From Mucilaginibacter sp. SG564 (lineage in GTDB: Bacteria; Bacteroidota; Bacteroidia; Sphingobacteriales; Sphingobacteriaceae): a stretch of 64,000 nt of DNA. The translations under genes were made by a program, and so were the position numbers. Shown in pieces: positions 9,021 through 18,326 of the stretch (positions are counted from its first letter, which is position 1; each line of letters opens with the position of its first letter). The notes beneath the pieces were generated by a model. It did not search any database. It saw only the letters and a program-made list of their open reading frames with translations, and had not been told where the DNA came from. The stretch is from contig NZ_JABGNA010000005.1 of NCBI RefSeq assembly GCF_013149275.1, positions 310,001 to 374,000 on the forward strand. The letters run 5' to 3'.

Positions 9021-9899
9021 ATGAGTTTACACCTAACGCCCATAGATACCGTTGATAATATAAGCAGAGCCGATTTTGTTAACAATTACTTAAATCCGCG
9101 TAAACCTCTTATTATTCGAAAAGCCACTCAAACCTGGCCCGCTTTGCAAAAATGGACCTTTGATTATTTAAAGGAAACTGTTGGCGACCAAACCGTACCG
9201 CTGTATGATAGTTCAAAGGCCGATCCATCAAAAGCCATCAATGCATCGGCAAGTGAAATGAAATTTGCCGATTATATCGACCTCATACAAAAACAACCTA
9301 CCGATCTTCGTATATTTTTGTTCGACCCCATTAAACACGCGCCAAACCTGCTGGATGATTACCGTTCACCTACTGATTTGATGGGTGGTTTCCTGGATAA
9401 ATATCCTAATATGTTTTTTGGGGGTGCTGGTTCGGTTACGTTTTTACATTATGATATCGACCTTGCCCATATCTTCCACACCCATTTTAACGGGCGCAAA
9501 AAAGTGATCCTGTTTGATTATAAATGGAGTGAGCGACTGTATTGCATTCCCTTTGCTACTTATGCGCTTGAGGATTATGATATAGAAAATCCCGACTTTG
9601 AAAAATTTCCTGCTCTGGATGGTATTGAGGGGCAGGTAGCTATTTTGGAGCATGGTGATACTCTATTTATGCCTACAGGGTATTGGCACTGGATGAAATA
9701 TCTGGACGGATCGTTCTCCATTTCATTGCGTGCCTGGGATAAATCATGGGCTATCAAAGCCAAAAGCCTGTATAATTTAACCATCCAACGCAAGTTTGAT
9801 AATATGATGAAAGCCCGGTTTAAGAAAGATTATATGGACTGGAAAGAAAAACTGGCTATCAAGCGTGCTGAAAATGCATTAATAGCTGGCAAACCTTAA
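9021..9899 (+). CDS. Cupin_8 (JmjC-like) Fe(II)/2-oxoglutarate oxygenase-type protein, copy 1
   Basis: 292-residue cytoplasmic protein of the Cupin_8/JmjC family. The iron triad is complete: LHYDID gives H143 and D145, and GYWHWMKY gives H223. GRKKVILF after the first motif is the usual family strand. Members hydroxylate or demethylate proteins or small molecules; the substrate here is unknown. A GTG at 9015 is in frame, but the ATG at 9021 makes the N-terminus (MSLHLTPIDTV) line up with the second copy (MSFILHPIDTV), so it is preferred. The neighbouring gene is a diverged tandem duplicate with the metal ligands at identical residue numbers. Confidence 0.82.
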   Translation: MSLHLTPIDTVDNISRADFVNNYLNPRKPLIIRKATQTWPALQKWTFDYLKETVGDQTVPLYDSSKADPSKAINASASEMKFADYIDLIQKQPTDLRIFLFDPIKHAPNLLDDYRSPTDLMGGFLDKYPNMFFGGAGSVTFLHYDIDLAHIFHTHFNGRKKVILFDYKWSERLYCIPFATYALEDYDIENPDFEKFPALDGIEGQVAILEHGDTLFMPTGYWHWMKYLDGSFSISLRAWDKSWAIKAKSLYNLTIQRKFDNMMKARFKKDYMDWKEKLAIKRAENALIAGKP

Positions 9900-10022
9900 T
9901 ATCTATTACACTTTTTAACATAAAAGCTTATACCTTTTGGGGTTTTATTTCGTTATTTTGTTTGCTTTTCGGTATTTAAGTTAAATTAAATTTAAATAAA
10001 ACAGCCGGAAAGCAAATACAAT

Positions 10023-10904
10023 ATGAGTTTTATCCTCCACCCTATTGATACTGTTGAAAATATTTCTCCTGAAGATTTTAAGAAGAACTATTTAGATCCT
10101 CGCCGCCCGTTGGTTATAAAAGGCTTGACCAAAAGCTGGCCCGCCCGCGAAAAATGGACCCCGGAATATTTAAAGCAGGTAGTAGGCAAAAAGGTAGTGC
10201 CGCTATATGATAATTCAAAAGCCGATCCTTCAAAACCCATCAACTCTTCGGCAACCGAAATGCCTTTTGATGAGTATATAGATATGATTCGCAGCCAGCC
10301 CACTGAGCTGAGGATATTTTTCTTCAACATTTTTAAACAAGCTCCGCAACTTTTGGATGATATTGTTTTACCAAAAGACCTGATGGGTGGCTTTTTAGAA
10401 AGCATGCCTGCCATGTTTTTCGGCGGCTCCAATTCCGTTACGTTTTTACATTACGATATTGATTTGCCACACATTTTCCATACGCACTTTGGCGGTCGCA
10501 AGCATGTGATCCTGTTCGAAAACAAGTGGAAACGCCGTTTATACTGCATACCAAACGCTACCTATGCTTTGGAGGATTATGATGTATTAAACCCCGATGT
10601 CAAAAAATTCCCGGCCCTCGATGGTGTAGAAGGTATTGAAGTATTTTTAGAACATGGCGATACCCTGTTTATGCCTACCGGCTACTGGCACTGGATGAAA
10701 TATATCGACGGATCATACTCCCTGAGCCTGCGGGCCTGGGATGCCTCTATTAGTCGTAAAGCAGCCAGCCTGTATAACCTGGCCATTAAAGGCGGAGTCG
10801 ACAGCGTATTGAAAATGGCCTTCAAAGAGAAATATGCCAAATTCCGCGAAGAACTGGCCATAAAATGGGCCAACCGTGAATTGGCAGCCGGAAAACCTTT
10901 TTAA
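10023..10904 (+). CDS. Cupin_8 (JmjC-like) Fe(II)/2-oxoglutarate oxygenase-type protein, copy 2
   Basis: 293-residue paralogue of the preceding gene, alike over the full length. Metal ligands fall at the same positions: H143, D145 and H223. The two proteins differ mostly in the first 60 residues, in the segment around residue 100 (FKQAPQLLDD against IKHAPNLLDD) and in the C-terminal helices, where substrate contacts may lie. The 123-base gap between the genes is AT-rich, with an imperfect TTATTTTG at 9954-9961 that might be a promoter. A strong terminator follows, so this gene ends the unit. Confidence 0.82.
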   Translation: MSFILHPIDTVENISPEDFKKNYLDPRRPLVIKGLTKSWPAREKWTPEYLKQVVGKKVVPLYDNSKADPSKPINSSATEMPFDEYIDMIRSQPTELRIFFFNIFKQAPQLLDDIVLPKDLMGGFLESMPAMFFGGSNSVTFLHYDIDLPHIFHTHFGGRKHVILFENKWKRRLYCIPNATYALEDYDVLNPDVKKFPALDGVEGIEVFLEHGDTLFMPTGYWHWMKYIDGSYSLSLRAWDASISRKAASLYNLAIKGGVDSVLKMAFKEKYAKFREELAIKWANRELAAGKPF

Positions 10905-10947
10905 GGTTGTAAGTTATACGTATTACATTGTACCTTTTAAAATATGC

Positions 10948-10979
10948 AATAGCGATGATTGAAATCATCGCTATTTTTG
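10948..10979 (+). terminator. Rho-independent terminator after the Cupin_8 pair
   Basis: Twelve-base-pair stem AATAGCGATGAT / ATCATCGCTATT with loop TGAA, followed by TTTTGT. It stands between convergent genes and might work in both directions. Confidence 0.85.
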
Positions 10980-10994
10980 TTTACGTCTCAACCT

Positions 10995-11414
10995 CTACGA
11001 GGTATGATCACAGACAATCTTCCACTCACCTTTTATTTTTTTGAACCATAGGGTATAATAACCGCCGGGCTCATCTTTATCACGCTTCAATTTCCAGCCA
11101 CCAAATAAAAAAGCATTGGTACCATCCAGCACTTTTACTTGTAGTATAGTAAAAGTAAGCTGCCCCATGGTTGCCTTATCAGGATAGGTCTTTTTATAAC
11201 GCTCAATAGTACTTTTCCAGCCATAAACCGGCCCTTTTTGGCCAACAAACAGCAATGAATCTGATTTCCAGTATCCCTGCATAAAGCCATCAATATCTCC
11301 CCGGTTCCAGGCCAATTCCTGATTGTGCATTACTTTTAATATAGCTTGCCTGTCTTGCGCGTAAGAGAGGTAAGCAACAAGGATCAGGAGGCAGGATAAA
11401 ATATATTTTTTCAT
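10995..11414 (-). CDS. Exported NTF2-like protein (DUF4440/SnoaL type)
   Basis: 139-residue protein with a signal peptide (hydrophobic core ILSCLLILVAYLSYAQ). The rest matches the small cone-shaped NTF2-like fold of the DUF4440/SnoaL group: MHNQELAWNRGDIDGFMQGYW near the start, then SLLFVGQKGPVYGWKSTIE and a final WKIVCDHTS. Such proteins are often described as ketosteroid-isomerase-like, but no specific reaction can be assigned. It is transcribed alone on the minus strand, converging on the Cupin_8 pair. Confidence 0.78.
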   Translation of the reverse strand: MKKYILSCLLILVAYLSYAQDRQAILKVMHNQELAWNRGDIDGFMQGYWKSDSLLFVGQKGPVYGWKSTIERYKKTYPDKATMGQLTFTILQVKVLDGTNAFLFGGWKLKRDKDEPGGYYTLWFKKIKGEWKIVCDHTS

Positions 11415-11563
11415 AAATTAAAGATAATGGTTTCGTCTGATTTTTTGTCTGAACCTTGATTAGTGGGATTAAAGGATTACCACGATAAAATCCTACGAAT
11501 CCTTAAATCGGGTAAATCATGGTTCAGACAAGCTGTTTAATCCCTCAAATCAATAAATCCTGT

Positions 11564-11571
11564 TATATTTG
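11564..11571 (+). promoter_or_regulatory. Putative -7 element for the PfkB kinase gene
   Basis: TATATTTG fits TAnnTTTG, 32 bases before the ATG. No convincing -33 box. Confidence 0.45.
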
Positions 11572-11603
11572 AAATATACTACACCAAACTTTACATCAAC
11601 TTT

Positions 11604-12482
11604 ATGGAAAATCAGGTATTAAGCTTCGGCGAAGTTTTGTGGGATGCTTTTGGCGATGGTAAAAAAGCTGGTGGTGCCCCCATGAATGTGGCAAGGCACC
11701 TGGTACAGCAAGGGGTTAATGTTGCCTTTGCAAGTTCTGTAGGAATGGATAACAGCGGCGATGGCCTGGTAAATTTTTTACAAAAAAGCGGTCTTAATTC
11801 TCCTCTTATTCAGCGCGAAGATGATTTACCTACCTGTGAGGTAACTGTGCAATTAGATGAAAACAACCAGGCTACATACGTTATACCAGAGCCTGTATCC
11901 TGGGATAATATCCAAACCACTGCCGAATTAACGGAAGCTGGCAAAAAAGCCTCAGCCATTGTATATGGTAGCCTTGCCTGTCGCAAAACCGCTACCCGCG
12001 AAACACTGCTTAACCTGCTCGATGAGACACCTGCGCTAAAAATTTTTGATGTAAACCTCCGCCCGCCGCATTATACGCTGTCTACCATAGAAACACTTGC
12101 GGCCCGCGCCCACATCGTAAAAATGAACGAAGAAGAAGCAACCCTTTTGATAGGCGGCAGTAGCGATTCACTACGTGATCAGATCATTGAGTTTCGCTCT
12201 AAATATCATAACCAAACCATTTGCGTAACCCGTGGTGAACGTGGAGCGATTGTATGGCATGATCACGAGTTTTATGAAAGCCCCGGATGCCCCGTAAAGG
12301 TAAGCGACTCGGTAGGAGCCGGCGATGCCTTCCTGGCCACTTTTGTAGCTGGTATACTCGCTAAACACCCTATGCAAACCATTGTTGATAAAGCATGTTC
12401 CGTAGGTGCCTTTGTGGCCAGTCAGCGTGGTGCTAATCCGGTTTACCCATCAGAATTACTGAACAGCCTGGCGTATTTGTAA
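11604..12482 (+). CDS. PfkB-family carbohydrate kinase (fructokinase-like)
   Basis: 292-residue ribokinase/PfkB-family sugar kinase. The N-terminal GEVLWDAFGDGKKAGGAPMNVA carries the sugar-binding GG-N signature, and the C-terminal SVGAGDAFLA carries the catalytic aspartate (D241) and anion hole. The early GEVLWD is typical of fructokinases of the phylum, so fructose to fructose-6-phosphate is the best guess, but specificity is not certain. The gene stands alone with its own putative promoter; pgi, which would use the product, is 41 kb away. Confidence 0.82.
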   Translation: MENQVLSFGEVLWDAFGDGKKAGGAPMNVARHLVQQGVNVAFASSVGMDNSGDGLVNFLQKSGLNSPLIQREDDLPTCEVTVQLDENNQATYVIPEPVSWDNIQTTAELTEAGKKASAIVYGSLACRKTATRETLLNLLDETPALKIFDVNLRPPHYTLSTIETLAARAHIVKMNEEEATLLIGGSSDSLRDQIIEFRSKYHNQTICVTRGERGAIVWHDHEFYESPGCPVKVSDSVGAGDAFLATFVAGILAKHPMQTIVDKACSVGAFVASQRGANPVYPSELLNSLAYL

Positions 12483-12536
12483 AGTCGTTAAAACTCTAAA
12501 AACTAAATTCTAAACTCTAAGCATCTTTTAAGTATT

Positions 12537-12633
12537 GTCATCCTGAGAAACGAAGAATCATTTCATAATGACACGCGGAGAAAGGCCCGCTCATCAGCAC
12601 ATCTGTAATCTGCACATCCGCACATCTAACAGA
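12537..12633. repeat. Family K fragment followed by a family B half-copy
   Basis: TGTCATCCTGAGAAACGAAG (12537-12556) resembles one arm of the family K repeat; after it come three direct copies of the GCACATCTG word in CAGCACATCTG, CTGCACATCC and CGCACATCTAAC. Only one arm of family B is present, so no hairpin forms. Confidence 0.5.
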
Positions 12634-12725
12634 TTGTCATACTTACCTAACAATTTGCTTTAGTATACGGCAATCCAAACTTTTAAGAATAATTATCCGT
12701 TTCTTTATGTAAGAAAGGACACGAT

Positions 12726-13823
12726 ATGCGCGGTTTTGGATTTTCCAAATTTAAGCCAAACCAGATCCCTAAAGGCGGATTTGACGAATTATTAAAATTA
12801 TTCCTGGAATTGCTCAACTATACTTCGGGCGATGCAGGCGAAGCTTTGGCCTGGCTTAATGAATTAGATAAACAATATAATCTCACCAATGATGACTATG
12901 GCATGGGTGATTTTATCGACGAACTGAAACAAAAAGGCTACCTGGATGAGGATCGTCAGAACGGCGGTTTCAACATCACCGCCAAAACAGAACAAAGCAT
13001 CCGGCAATCGGCGCTGGAGGAAATCTTCGGCAAGCTCAAAAAATCGGGCAAAGGCAATCACCGCAGCCCTCAATCGGGTCAGGGTGATGAGAAAAATGCC
13101 GAACGCCGCGAATTTGAATTTGGTGATAGTTTGGATCAGATAGATATGACCCAATCTATCCACAACGCACAGGTTAATCACGGCATCGGCGATTTTATGA
13201 TGACCGAGCGCGATCTGGAAGTAGAGGAAATGGATTATAAAACCCTTACTTCTACGGTGCTGATGATCGATATATCACACTCCATGATCCTGTACGGAGA
13301 AGACAGAATAACCCCGGCCAAAAAAGTGGCTATGGCTTTGGCCGAACTGATTCGCACCAAATACCCTAAAGATACCCTGGATATTGTTGTTTTTGGTAAC
13401 GATGCCTGGCCCATTACCCTGCAGGATCTACCCTATTTACAGGTTGGCCCTTATCATACCAACACTTACGCCGGACTTGAACTCGCGACAGATCTGCTCC
13501 GCAGGCGCAAAACGCATAACAAACAAATATTTATGATCACCGATGGTAAACCTACTTGTTTAAAGGAAGGTACCCGGTACTATAAAAACAGCATCGGCCT
13601 GGACAGAAAAGTGGTAAATAAAACACTAAATATGGCAGCCCAATGCAAGCGTTTAAAAATACCCATCACCACTTTTATGATAGCTAAGGATCCGTACCTG
13701 CAGCAGTTTGTTCGTAAATTTACGGAAACCAACGGCGGCAAAGCTTTTTACAGCTCATTAACAGGCCTGGGTGAATACATTTTTGAAGACTATATTAAGA
13801 ACAGAAGAAAAACGGTTCGTTAA
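12726..13823 (+). CDS. VWA-domain protein partnered with a MoxR ATPase
   Basis: 365 residues. The C-terminal half (about residue 175 on) is a von Willebrand A domain with an intact metal site DISHS; the N-terminal half is helical and charged, with no recognised motif. VWA proteins encoded next to MoxR/magnesium-chelatase-type AAA+ ATPases usually act together, the ATPase inserting metals or remodelling complexes bound by the VWA partner. Here the ATPase gene starts 46 bases downstream. AAGGA 8-12 bases before the ATG is one of the few Shine-Dalgarno-like sites in the window. The target of the pair is unknown. Confidence 0.83.
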   Translation: MRGFGFSKFKPNQIPKGGFDELLKLFLELLNYTSGDAGEALAWLNELDKQYNLTNDDYGMGDFIDELKQKGYLDEDRQNGGFNITAKTEQSIRQSALEEIFGKLKKSGKGNHRSPQSGQGDEKNAERREFEFGDSLDQIDMTQSIHNAQVNHGIGDFMMTERDLEVEEMDYKTLTSTVLMIDISHSMILYGEDRITPAKKVAMALAELIRTKYPKDTLDIVVFGNDAWPITLQDLPYLQVGPYHTNTYAGLELATDLLRRRKTHNKQIFMITDGKPTCLKEGTRYYKNSIGLDRKVVNKTLNMAAQCKRLKIPITTFMIAKDPYLQQFVRKFTETNGGKAFYSSLTGLGEYIFEDYIKNRRKTVR

Positions 13824-13837
13824 TGGGCGGATGTGCT

Positions 13838-13875
13838 AATCCCTAATGAACTAATGAACAATTGAACGAATGAAC
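13838..13875. repeat. Family F repeat arm that includes the MoxR start codon
   Basis: CTAATGAAC, TAATGAAC, ATTGAAC and GAATGAAC follow one another; the last ATGAAC is the start of the next gene. Other copies are at 24955, 26650 and 27800. Confidence 0.65.
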
Positions 13876-15375
13876 AAAACAGACATAAAAACCCTCGGTG
13901 AGTTAAAAAAAACTGATTATAAAAGCCGATCGGTAAAAGATGAATTGCGTGCCAACCTCATAACCCAATTAAAAAAACGCGAGGGTGGTTTTGAAGGTAT
14001 TGTTGGCTTTGAAGATACTGTTATACCCGATCTGCAAACTGCCATCCTATCCAGGCACAATATACTACTACTGGGTTTACGCGGTCAGGCTAAAACCCGC
14101 ATAGCACGTTTGCTGGTGAACCTTTTAGATGAATACATCCCTTACATTGAGGGTTCCGACCTGTTTGATGATCCGTATAACCCGATCTCTTGGTATGGGC
14201 ATAACGCCATCACTCAATTGGGCGATGCTACCCCTATCGGCTGGATCCATCGTTCGGAACGTTATACCGAAAAGCTGGCTACCCCCGATGTTACCGTTGC
14301 CGACCTGATTGGTGATGTTGACCCTATCAAGGCAGCTACCCTAAAATTAACTTATTCTGACGAGCGGGTTATCCACTTCGGATTGATCCCCCGAGCACAC
14401 CGCGGCATCTTTGTGATCAACGAGCTTCCCGACTTACAGGCACGTATCCAGGTATCATTATTTAATATCCTGCAGGAAAGAGACATCCAGATACGAGGCT
14501 TTAAACTACGTTTGCCCCTGGATATCCAGTTTGTATTTACCGCCAACCCCGAGGATTATACCAATCGTGGTTCTATTGTTACACCTTTAAAAGACCGGAT
14601 CGAAAGCCAGATATTAACGCATTATCCCCGCACGGTTGAAATTTCACGTAAGATCACCCAGCAGGAAGCATCACTTACTGATGAGCAGAAAACCAATATC
14701 GAGGCAGACAGCCTGGTAAAAAACCTGGTCGAGCAGATCGCTTTTGAAGCACGTAATTCCGAATATATTGATAAAAAATCGGGTGTATCGGCACGTTTAA
14801 CCATCTCGGCATTTGAAAACCTGATCAGCAATGCCGAACGCCGCATGATCATCAATAACGAAACCAGCACTTTTGTACGTATTACCGACTTTTTAGGTGT
14901 TATCCCAGCCATTACCGGCAAAATAGAACTGGTATACGAGGGTGAGCTGGAAGGCCCCGGTAAAGTGGCCAACATCCTTATCGGTAAGGCCATCAAATCA
15001 TCTTTACTGGAGTTTTTCCCTGATCCGGAAAAGGCTAAAAAAGCAAAAGGTGTAAACCCTTACGCCAGCATCATCAACTGGTTTGGCGAAGGCAATAACC
15101 TGGCGCTGGTTGATGATATGCCGCTGCAGGATTACAAAAAAGCCCTTAATGAGGTGGCAGGCTTAAAAGATCTGGTTAAAAAGACACATCCGCGCCTTGC
15201 TGAAAATCAACAGTTACTATTGATGGAGTTTGTATTGCATGGCCTGTCGGAATTTTCACAATTGAATAAAGGTTTCCTGGATAATGGCTTTGCATTCTCA
15301 GATATGTTCAACAGTTTGTTTAATTTGCAGCCTGATGACGAAGATGATCTGGATTTAGATGACGATCGTTACTAA
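13870..15375 (+). CDS. MoxR-type AAA+ ATPase (magnesium-chelatase-like)
   Basis: 501-residue AAA+ ATPase. The P-loop reads GLRGQAKTR and the Walker B strand reads FVINELPDL, with Asn in place of the usual Asp but the catalytic Glu kept. FTANPEDYTNRG is the sensor-1 region. An unusual acidic tail (DDEDDLDLDDD) closes the protein. It is encoded directly after the VWA gene, as in other MoxR-VWA systems, which are thought to work as chaperones or metal insertases. The ATG at 13870 falls inside a run of family F repeat words (TGAACGAATGAAC), so its start was apparently shaped by repeat sequence. Confidence 0.85.
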   Translation: MNKTDIKTLGELKKTDYKSRSVKDELRANLITQLKKREGGFEGIVGFEDTVIPDLQTAILSRHNILLLGLRGQAKTRIARLLVNLLDEYIPYIEGSDLFDDPYNPISWYGHNAITQLGDATPIGWIHRSERYTEKLATPDVTVADLIGDVDPIKAATLKLTYSDERVIHFGLIPRAHRGIFVINELPDLQARIQVSLFNILQERDIQIRGFKLRLPLDIQFVFTANPEDYTNRGSIVTPLKDRIESQILTHYPRTVEISRKITQQEASLTDEQKTNIEADSLVKNLVEQIAFEARNSEYIDKKSGVSARLTISAFENLISNAERRMIINNETSTFVRITDFLGVIPAITGKIELVYEGELEGPGKVANILIGKAIKSSLLEFFPDPEKAKKAKGVNPYASIINWFGEGNNLALVDDMPLQDYKKALNEVAGLKDLVKKTHPRLAENQQLLLMEFVLHGLSEFSQLNKGFLDNGFAFSDMFNSLFNLQPDDEDDLDLDDDRY

Positions 15376-15390
15376 TTTGAACAAAAGTTA

Positions 15391-15484
15391 AGTATCAAGT
15401 AGCTAGTATCAAGTAGCACGACAGCTTCAGTTTTTCATAAACCAGTCAAAAATCCTGATACTTGATACTAACTACTTGATACTA
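15391..15484. repeat. Family A intergenic inverted repeat
   Basis: Left arm AGTATCAAGTAGCTAGTATC then AAGTAGCACGAC; right arm TGATACTTGATACTAACTAC then TTGATACTA; spacer about 30 bases. It fills nearly all of the gap between the MoxR and metallophosphoesterase genes. Confidence 0.75.
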
Positions 15485-15492
15485 AAGATAAA

Positions 15493-16770
15493 ATGAGGGA
15501 ACAGGCACTCAACATAATACTCATCATTGCTATACTGCTGCTTATTGATCTGTATGTATTGCACGGCATACGCGGCGCCTTTAAAAAATGGAAGTTGCCT
15601 CACTCGGGCGACTTTACTTTTTTTTACTGGTTAGTTTCTGTTTTACTAATAGCCGGTTTATTATTTTCTGTTTACATCAAGTTGGGTATGGGCGCACGCG
15701 CCGCGACATTGATGATATTTTTCCTGATCTTCTTAGGTAAAATATCTTTTTTACCCTTCTTGATGATCGATGATCTGCGACGAATGCTGATTTTGAGACG
15801 GGATCGACTAAAAAGAAAACCTGAAGACATCAGCATACCACCAAAGGAACATGCCATCCCCCGTTCAGAATTCCTGATGAAGGCCGGTTTATTAGCTGGT
15901 TCCATTCCGCTGGCGGCTATCAGGATCAGTATGCCTAAAGGATTGTATGATTATCATGTAAAATATCAAACCATGTACCTGCCCAATTTGCCTAAGGCTT
16001 TTGACGGCATCAAGTTGGGTCAAATATCAGATATACACTCGGGCAGCTTTTACAATAAAAAAGCGGTATTGGGTGGTGTGGAAATGCTGCTTAAAGAAAA
16101 AGCCGATCTGATATTTTTCACGGGCGACCTGGTAAACGGGCAGGCCAACGAAATGATCCATTACCGGGATATTTTCGCTAAAGTAAAAGCACCGCTCGGC
16201 GTGTATAGTTCGCTCGGCAACCATGATTATGGTGATTATGGAAAATGGCCTTCCCTCGCTGATAAAAAGAAAGATCATGAGTATCTGATAGCCACTCATA
16301 AAAGTATGGGCTGGGACCTGTTGCTTAACGAACACCGCCGATTAAAAGTAGATGGCGAAGAAATAGGCATTTTAGGAGTTGAGAACTGGGGCGAGCTGAG
16401 TATTTTTCCCAAATATGGCCGCATGGATCTGGCCACTAAAAATACCGATGATTTACCGGTAAAACTATTATTGTCTCATGATCCCTCGCATTGGCGCGGA
16501 GAAGTGCTGCCGCAGTACCCACAAATAGATGCTATGTTTTCGGGCCATACCCATGGCATGCAGTTTGGCGTTCGTACCGAACATTTGCAATGGAGCCCCA
16601 TAGAGTATATTTATAAAGAATGGGCAGGCCTGTACCAGGAAGGCAAACAACAGCTATATGTAAACGTAGGATACGGTTTTGTTGGATTAGCCGGTAGAGT
16701 TGGAATATTACCGGAGATTACGATATTTACATTAAAAGCCGGCCAGGACCCTTCGGGATACCGATCATAA
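15493..16770 (+). CDS. Membrane-anchored metallophosphoesterase
   Basis: 425-residue calcineurin-like phosphoesterase. Three or four hydrophobic helices in the first 100 residues anchor it in the inner membrane; a further hydrophobic stretch follows near residue 130. All metal motifs are present in order: QISDIHSG (D-x-H), FTGDLVNG (G-D), LGNHDYGD (GNHD), LLSHDPSHW and SGHTHGMQ (GHTH). The family includes YkuE-like enzymes that may act on lipids or nucleotides; the substrate is unknown. It is followed at 32 bases by a UbiA-like membrane protein and then a methyltransferase, probably one operon. Confidence 0.88.
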   Translation: MREQALNIILIIAILLLIDLYVLHGIRGAFKKWKLPHSGDFTFFYWLVSVLLIAGLLFSVYIKLGMGARAATLMIFFLIFLGKISFLPFLMIDDLRRMLILRRDRLKRKPEDISIPPKEHAIPRSEFLMKAGLLAGSIPLAAIRISMPKGLYDYHVKYQTMYLPNLPKAFDGIKLGQISDIHSGSFYNKKAVLGGVEMLLKEKADLIFFTGDLVNGQANEMIHYRDIFAKVKAPLGVYSSLGNHDYGDYGKWPSLADKKKDHEYLIATHKSMGWDLLLNEHRRLKVDGEEIGILGVENWGELSIFPKYGRMDLATKNTDDLPVKLLLSHDPSHWRGEVLPQYPQIDAMFSGHTHGMQFGVRTEHLQWSPIEYIYKEWAGLYQEGKQQLYVNVGYGFVGLAGRVGILPEITIFTLKAGQDPSGYRS

Positions 16771-16802
16771 CAGATCAAAATGCAGGCGGACATTCATAAC
16801 AA

Positions 16803-17687
16803 ATGAAAAAAATATTTCAACCTGTTTTTGATTTTCTGCTGTTCAGTAATATTTTCATGTCGCTTTGCGCTGTCGCCCAGGCTTTGCTCACTTTCCAACT
16901 CATCGGCGAAAAACCAATGTTTCCGGTTTTAGGACTGCTGTTTACATCAACCCTGGGCATTTACAATTTTTGTATCCTTATTACACGCCCCAAGCACCCG
17001 GAAACTTCATCCTATAAACGCGTACGCTGGTTTTTTGGGCATTACCGGCTTATGGTAACCTTTACCATTGTATCCCTGCTGTCCCTAATCCCTCTGTTTT
17101 TCTTAATCACTACAGAATCAAAAATCCTGCTTATTTTTTTGGGGGGGCTGTCTTTTAGCTATGGCCTGCCGCTTTTCACTATTGGCGATCATAAGTTTGG
17201 GTTACGCAATATACCCGGTTTAAAACCATTCCTAATCACCCTGGTATGGACATTAAGCTGTGTATTATTCCCCGTACTGGAGATATTACACCTGCATACC
17301 AATGATATCTCCATGCACAATATTACCATACTAATAGCCAAACGCTTTTTGTTTATCGGCGCGCTTACTATCCCCTTTGATATCCGCGATCTGTTTGACG
17401 ACCGCCAACAGGGTCTTAAAACCATTCCCGTTGCCTTGGGCGAAAAAAAGGCCTATATATTTTGCCAGGTTCTGCTAGCTGGTTATGTTGTTTTGCTATT
17501 CCTTTTCAGGAATAATGGTTTTAGTACCGATTTTTGGGCGCTAACCTTCACTGTAATATTAACAGGTTGGCTCATATTCAAATCGGCCTGGGAAAAGAAT
17601 GAGTACTACTATTTCTTTTATATGGATGGGGTGCTCATATTACAATATGTGATATTGATGGCATTCCATTTTGCTTTTGGCCATTAA
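16803..17687 (+). CDS. UbiA-like prenyltransferase-family membrane protein
   Basis: 294-residue protein with about eight membrane helices. The second aspartate-rich motif of UbiA prenyltransferases is clear: DIRDLFDDRQQG (D193, D196, D199/D200). The first motif, normally N-D-x-x-D, is missing: at the matching place the sequence is YNFCILITRP with N55 but no aspartates. It may therefore bind a prenyl or lipid substrate differently, or be inactive as a transferase. Six bases separate it from the methyltransferase gene, so the two are cotranscribed and may modify the same lipid. Confidence 0.7.
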   Translation: MKKIFQPVFDFLLFSNIFMSLCAVAQALLTFQLIGEKPMFPVLGLLFTSTLGIYNFCILITRPKHPETSSYKRVRWFFGHYRLMVTFTIVSLLSLIPLFFLITTESKILLIFLGGLSFSYGLPLFTIGDHKFGLRNIPGLKPFLITLVWTLSCVLFPVLEILHLHTNDISMHNITILIAKRFLFIGALTIPFDIRDLFDDRQQGLKTIPVALGEKKAYIFCQVLLAGYVVLLFLFRNNGFSTDFWALTFTVILTGWLIFKSAWEKNEYYYFFYMDGVLILQYVILMAFHFAFGH

Positions 17688-17693
17688 ATAATT

Positions 17694-18326
17694 ATGGCGG
17701 CTAGCTTCAACAATTCAGCCTGGTTCTATGACCGCCTTTCGCGCCTGGTATATGGTAATGCCCTGGTGAGCGCCCAGCTATATCTGCTTAGTTTTATTGA
17801 GCCGGGCTCCCGGGTACTTATTGTGGGTGGCGGTACCGGATGGATATTGGAAGAACTTACAAAAATACACTCATCCGGCCTATATATCACTTATGTGGAG
17901 GTAGCACCAGCGATGATGGCTTTATCAAAAAAAAGAGACATTGGCGGTAATACAGTAATTTATGTTCAAAATGCAATTGAACAGGTAAACTTAGCACCCG
18001 GTTTTGATGCGGTGATAACCCCTTTTCTGTTCGACAATTTCACCGAGCAAACTTTACGTATCGTATTTACCCATATCCATGCCTTGCTAAAGCCACAGGG
18101 TCTTTGGCTTAATGCCGATTTTCAACTTACCGGCAGGTGGTGGCAGCGGTTTTTATTGAAAAGCATGTTTGTTTTTTTCCGGCTGATCTGCGGCATTGAG
18201 GCAAGTAAATTACCAGAGATAAAAAGTTGTTTTACCACTGATAACTATACCATGGTAGATGAAAAGACTTTTTTTAATAATTTTATAGTGGCCAGCGTGT
18301 ATAGAAGAAATCTCGTAATCCCCTAA
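17694..18326 (+). CDS. Class I SAM-dependent methyltransferase
   Basis: 210 residues with a Rossmann methyltransferase fold: motif I VLIVGGGTGW near residue 40, the acidic ribose contact at TYVEVAPAM, and DAVITPFLFDNF as motif IV. The N-terminal NNSAWFYDRLSRLVYG is reminiscent of quinone or lipid methyltransferases. Substrate unknown; coupling to the UbiA-like gene suggests a prenylated or lipid compound. The final codons ATC CCC TAA are part of the CCCCTAAAGGGG gene-end repeat, so the repeat supplies the stop codon. Confidence 0.8.
   Translation: MAASFNNSAWFYDRLSRLVYGNALVSAQLYLLSFIEPGSRVLIVGGGTGWILEELTKIHSSGLYITYVEVAPAMMALSKKRDIGGNTVIYVQNAIEQVNLAPGFDAVITPFLFDNFTEQTLRIVFTHIHALLKPQGLWLNADFQLTGRWWQRFLLKSMFVFFRLICGIEASKLPEIKSCFTTDNYTMVDEKTFFNNFIVASVYRRNLVIP

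Noticed and set aside
12585..12633. Repeated CACATC words as a possible CRISPR array
   Set aside because: The words are imperfect and directly adjacent, and there are no unique spacers or cas genes.
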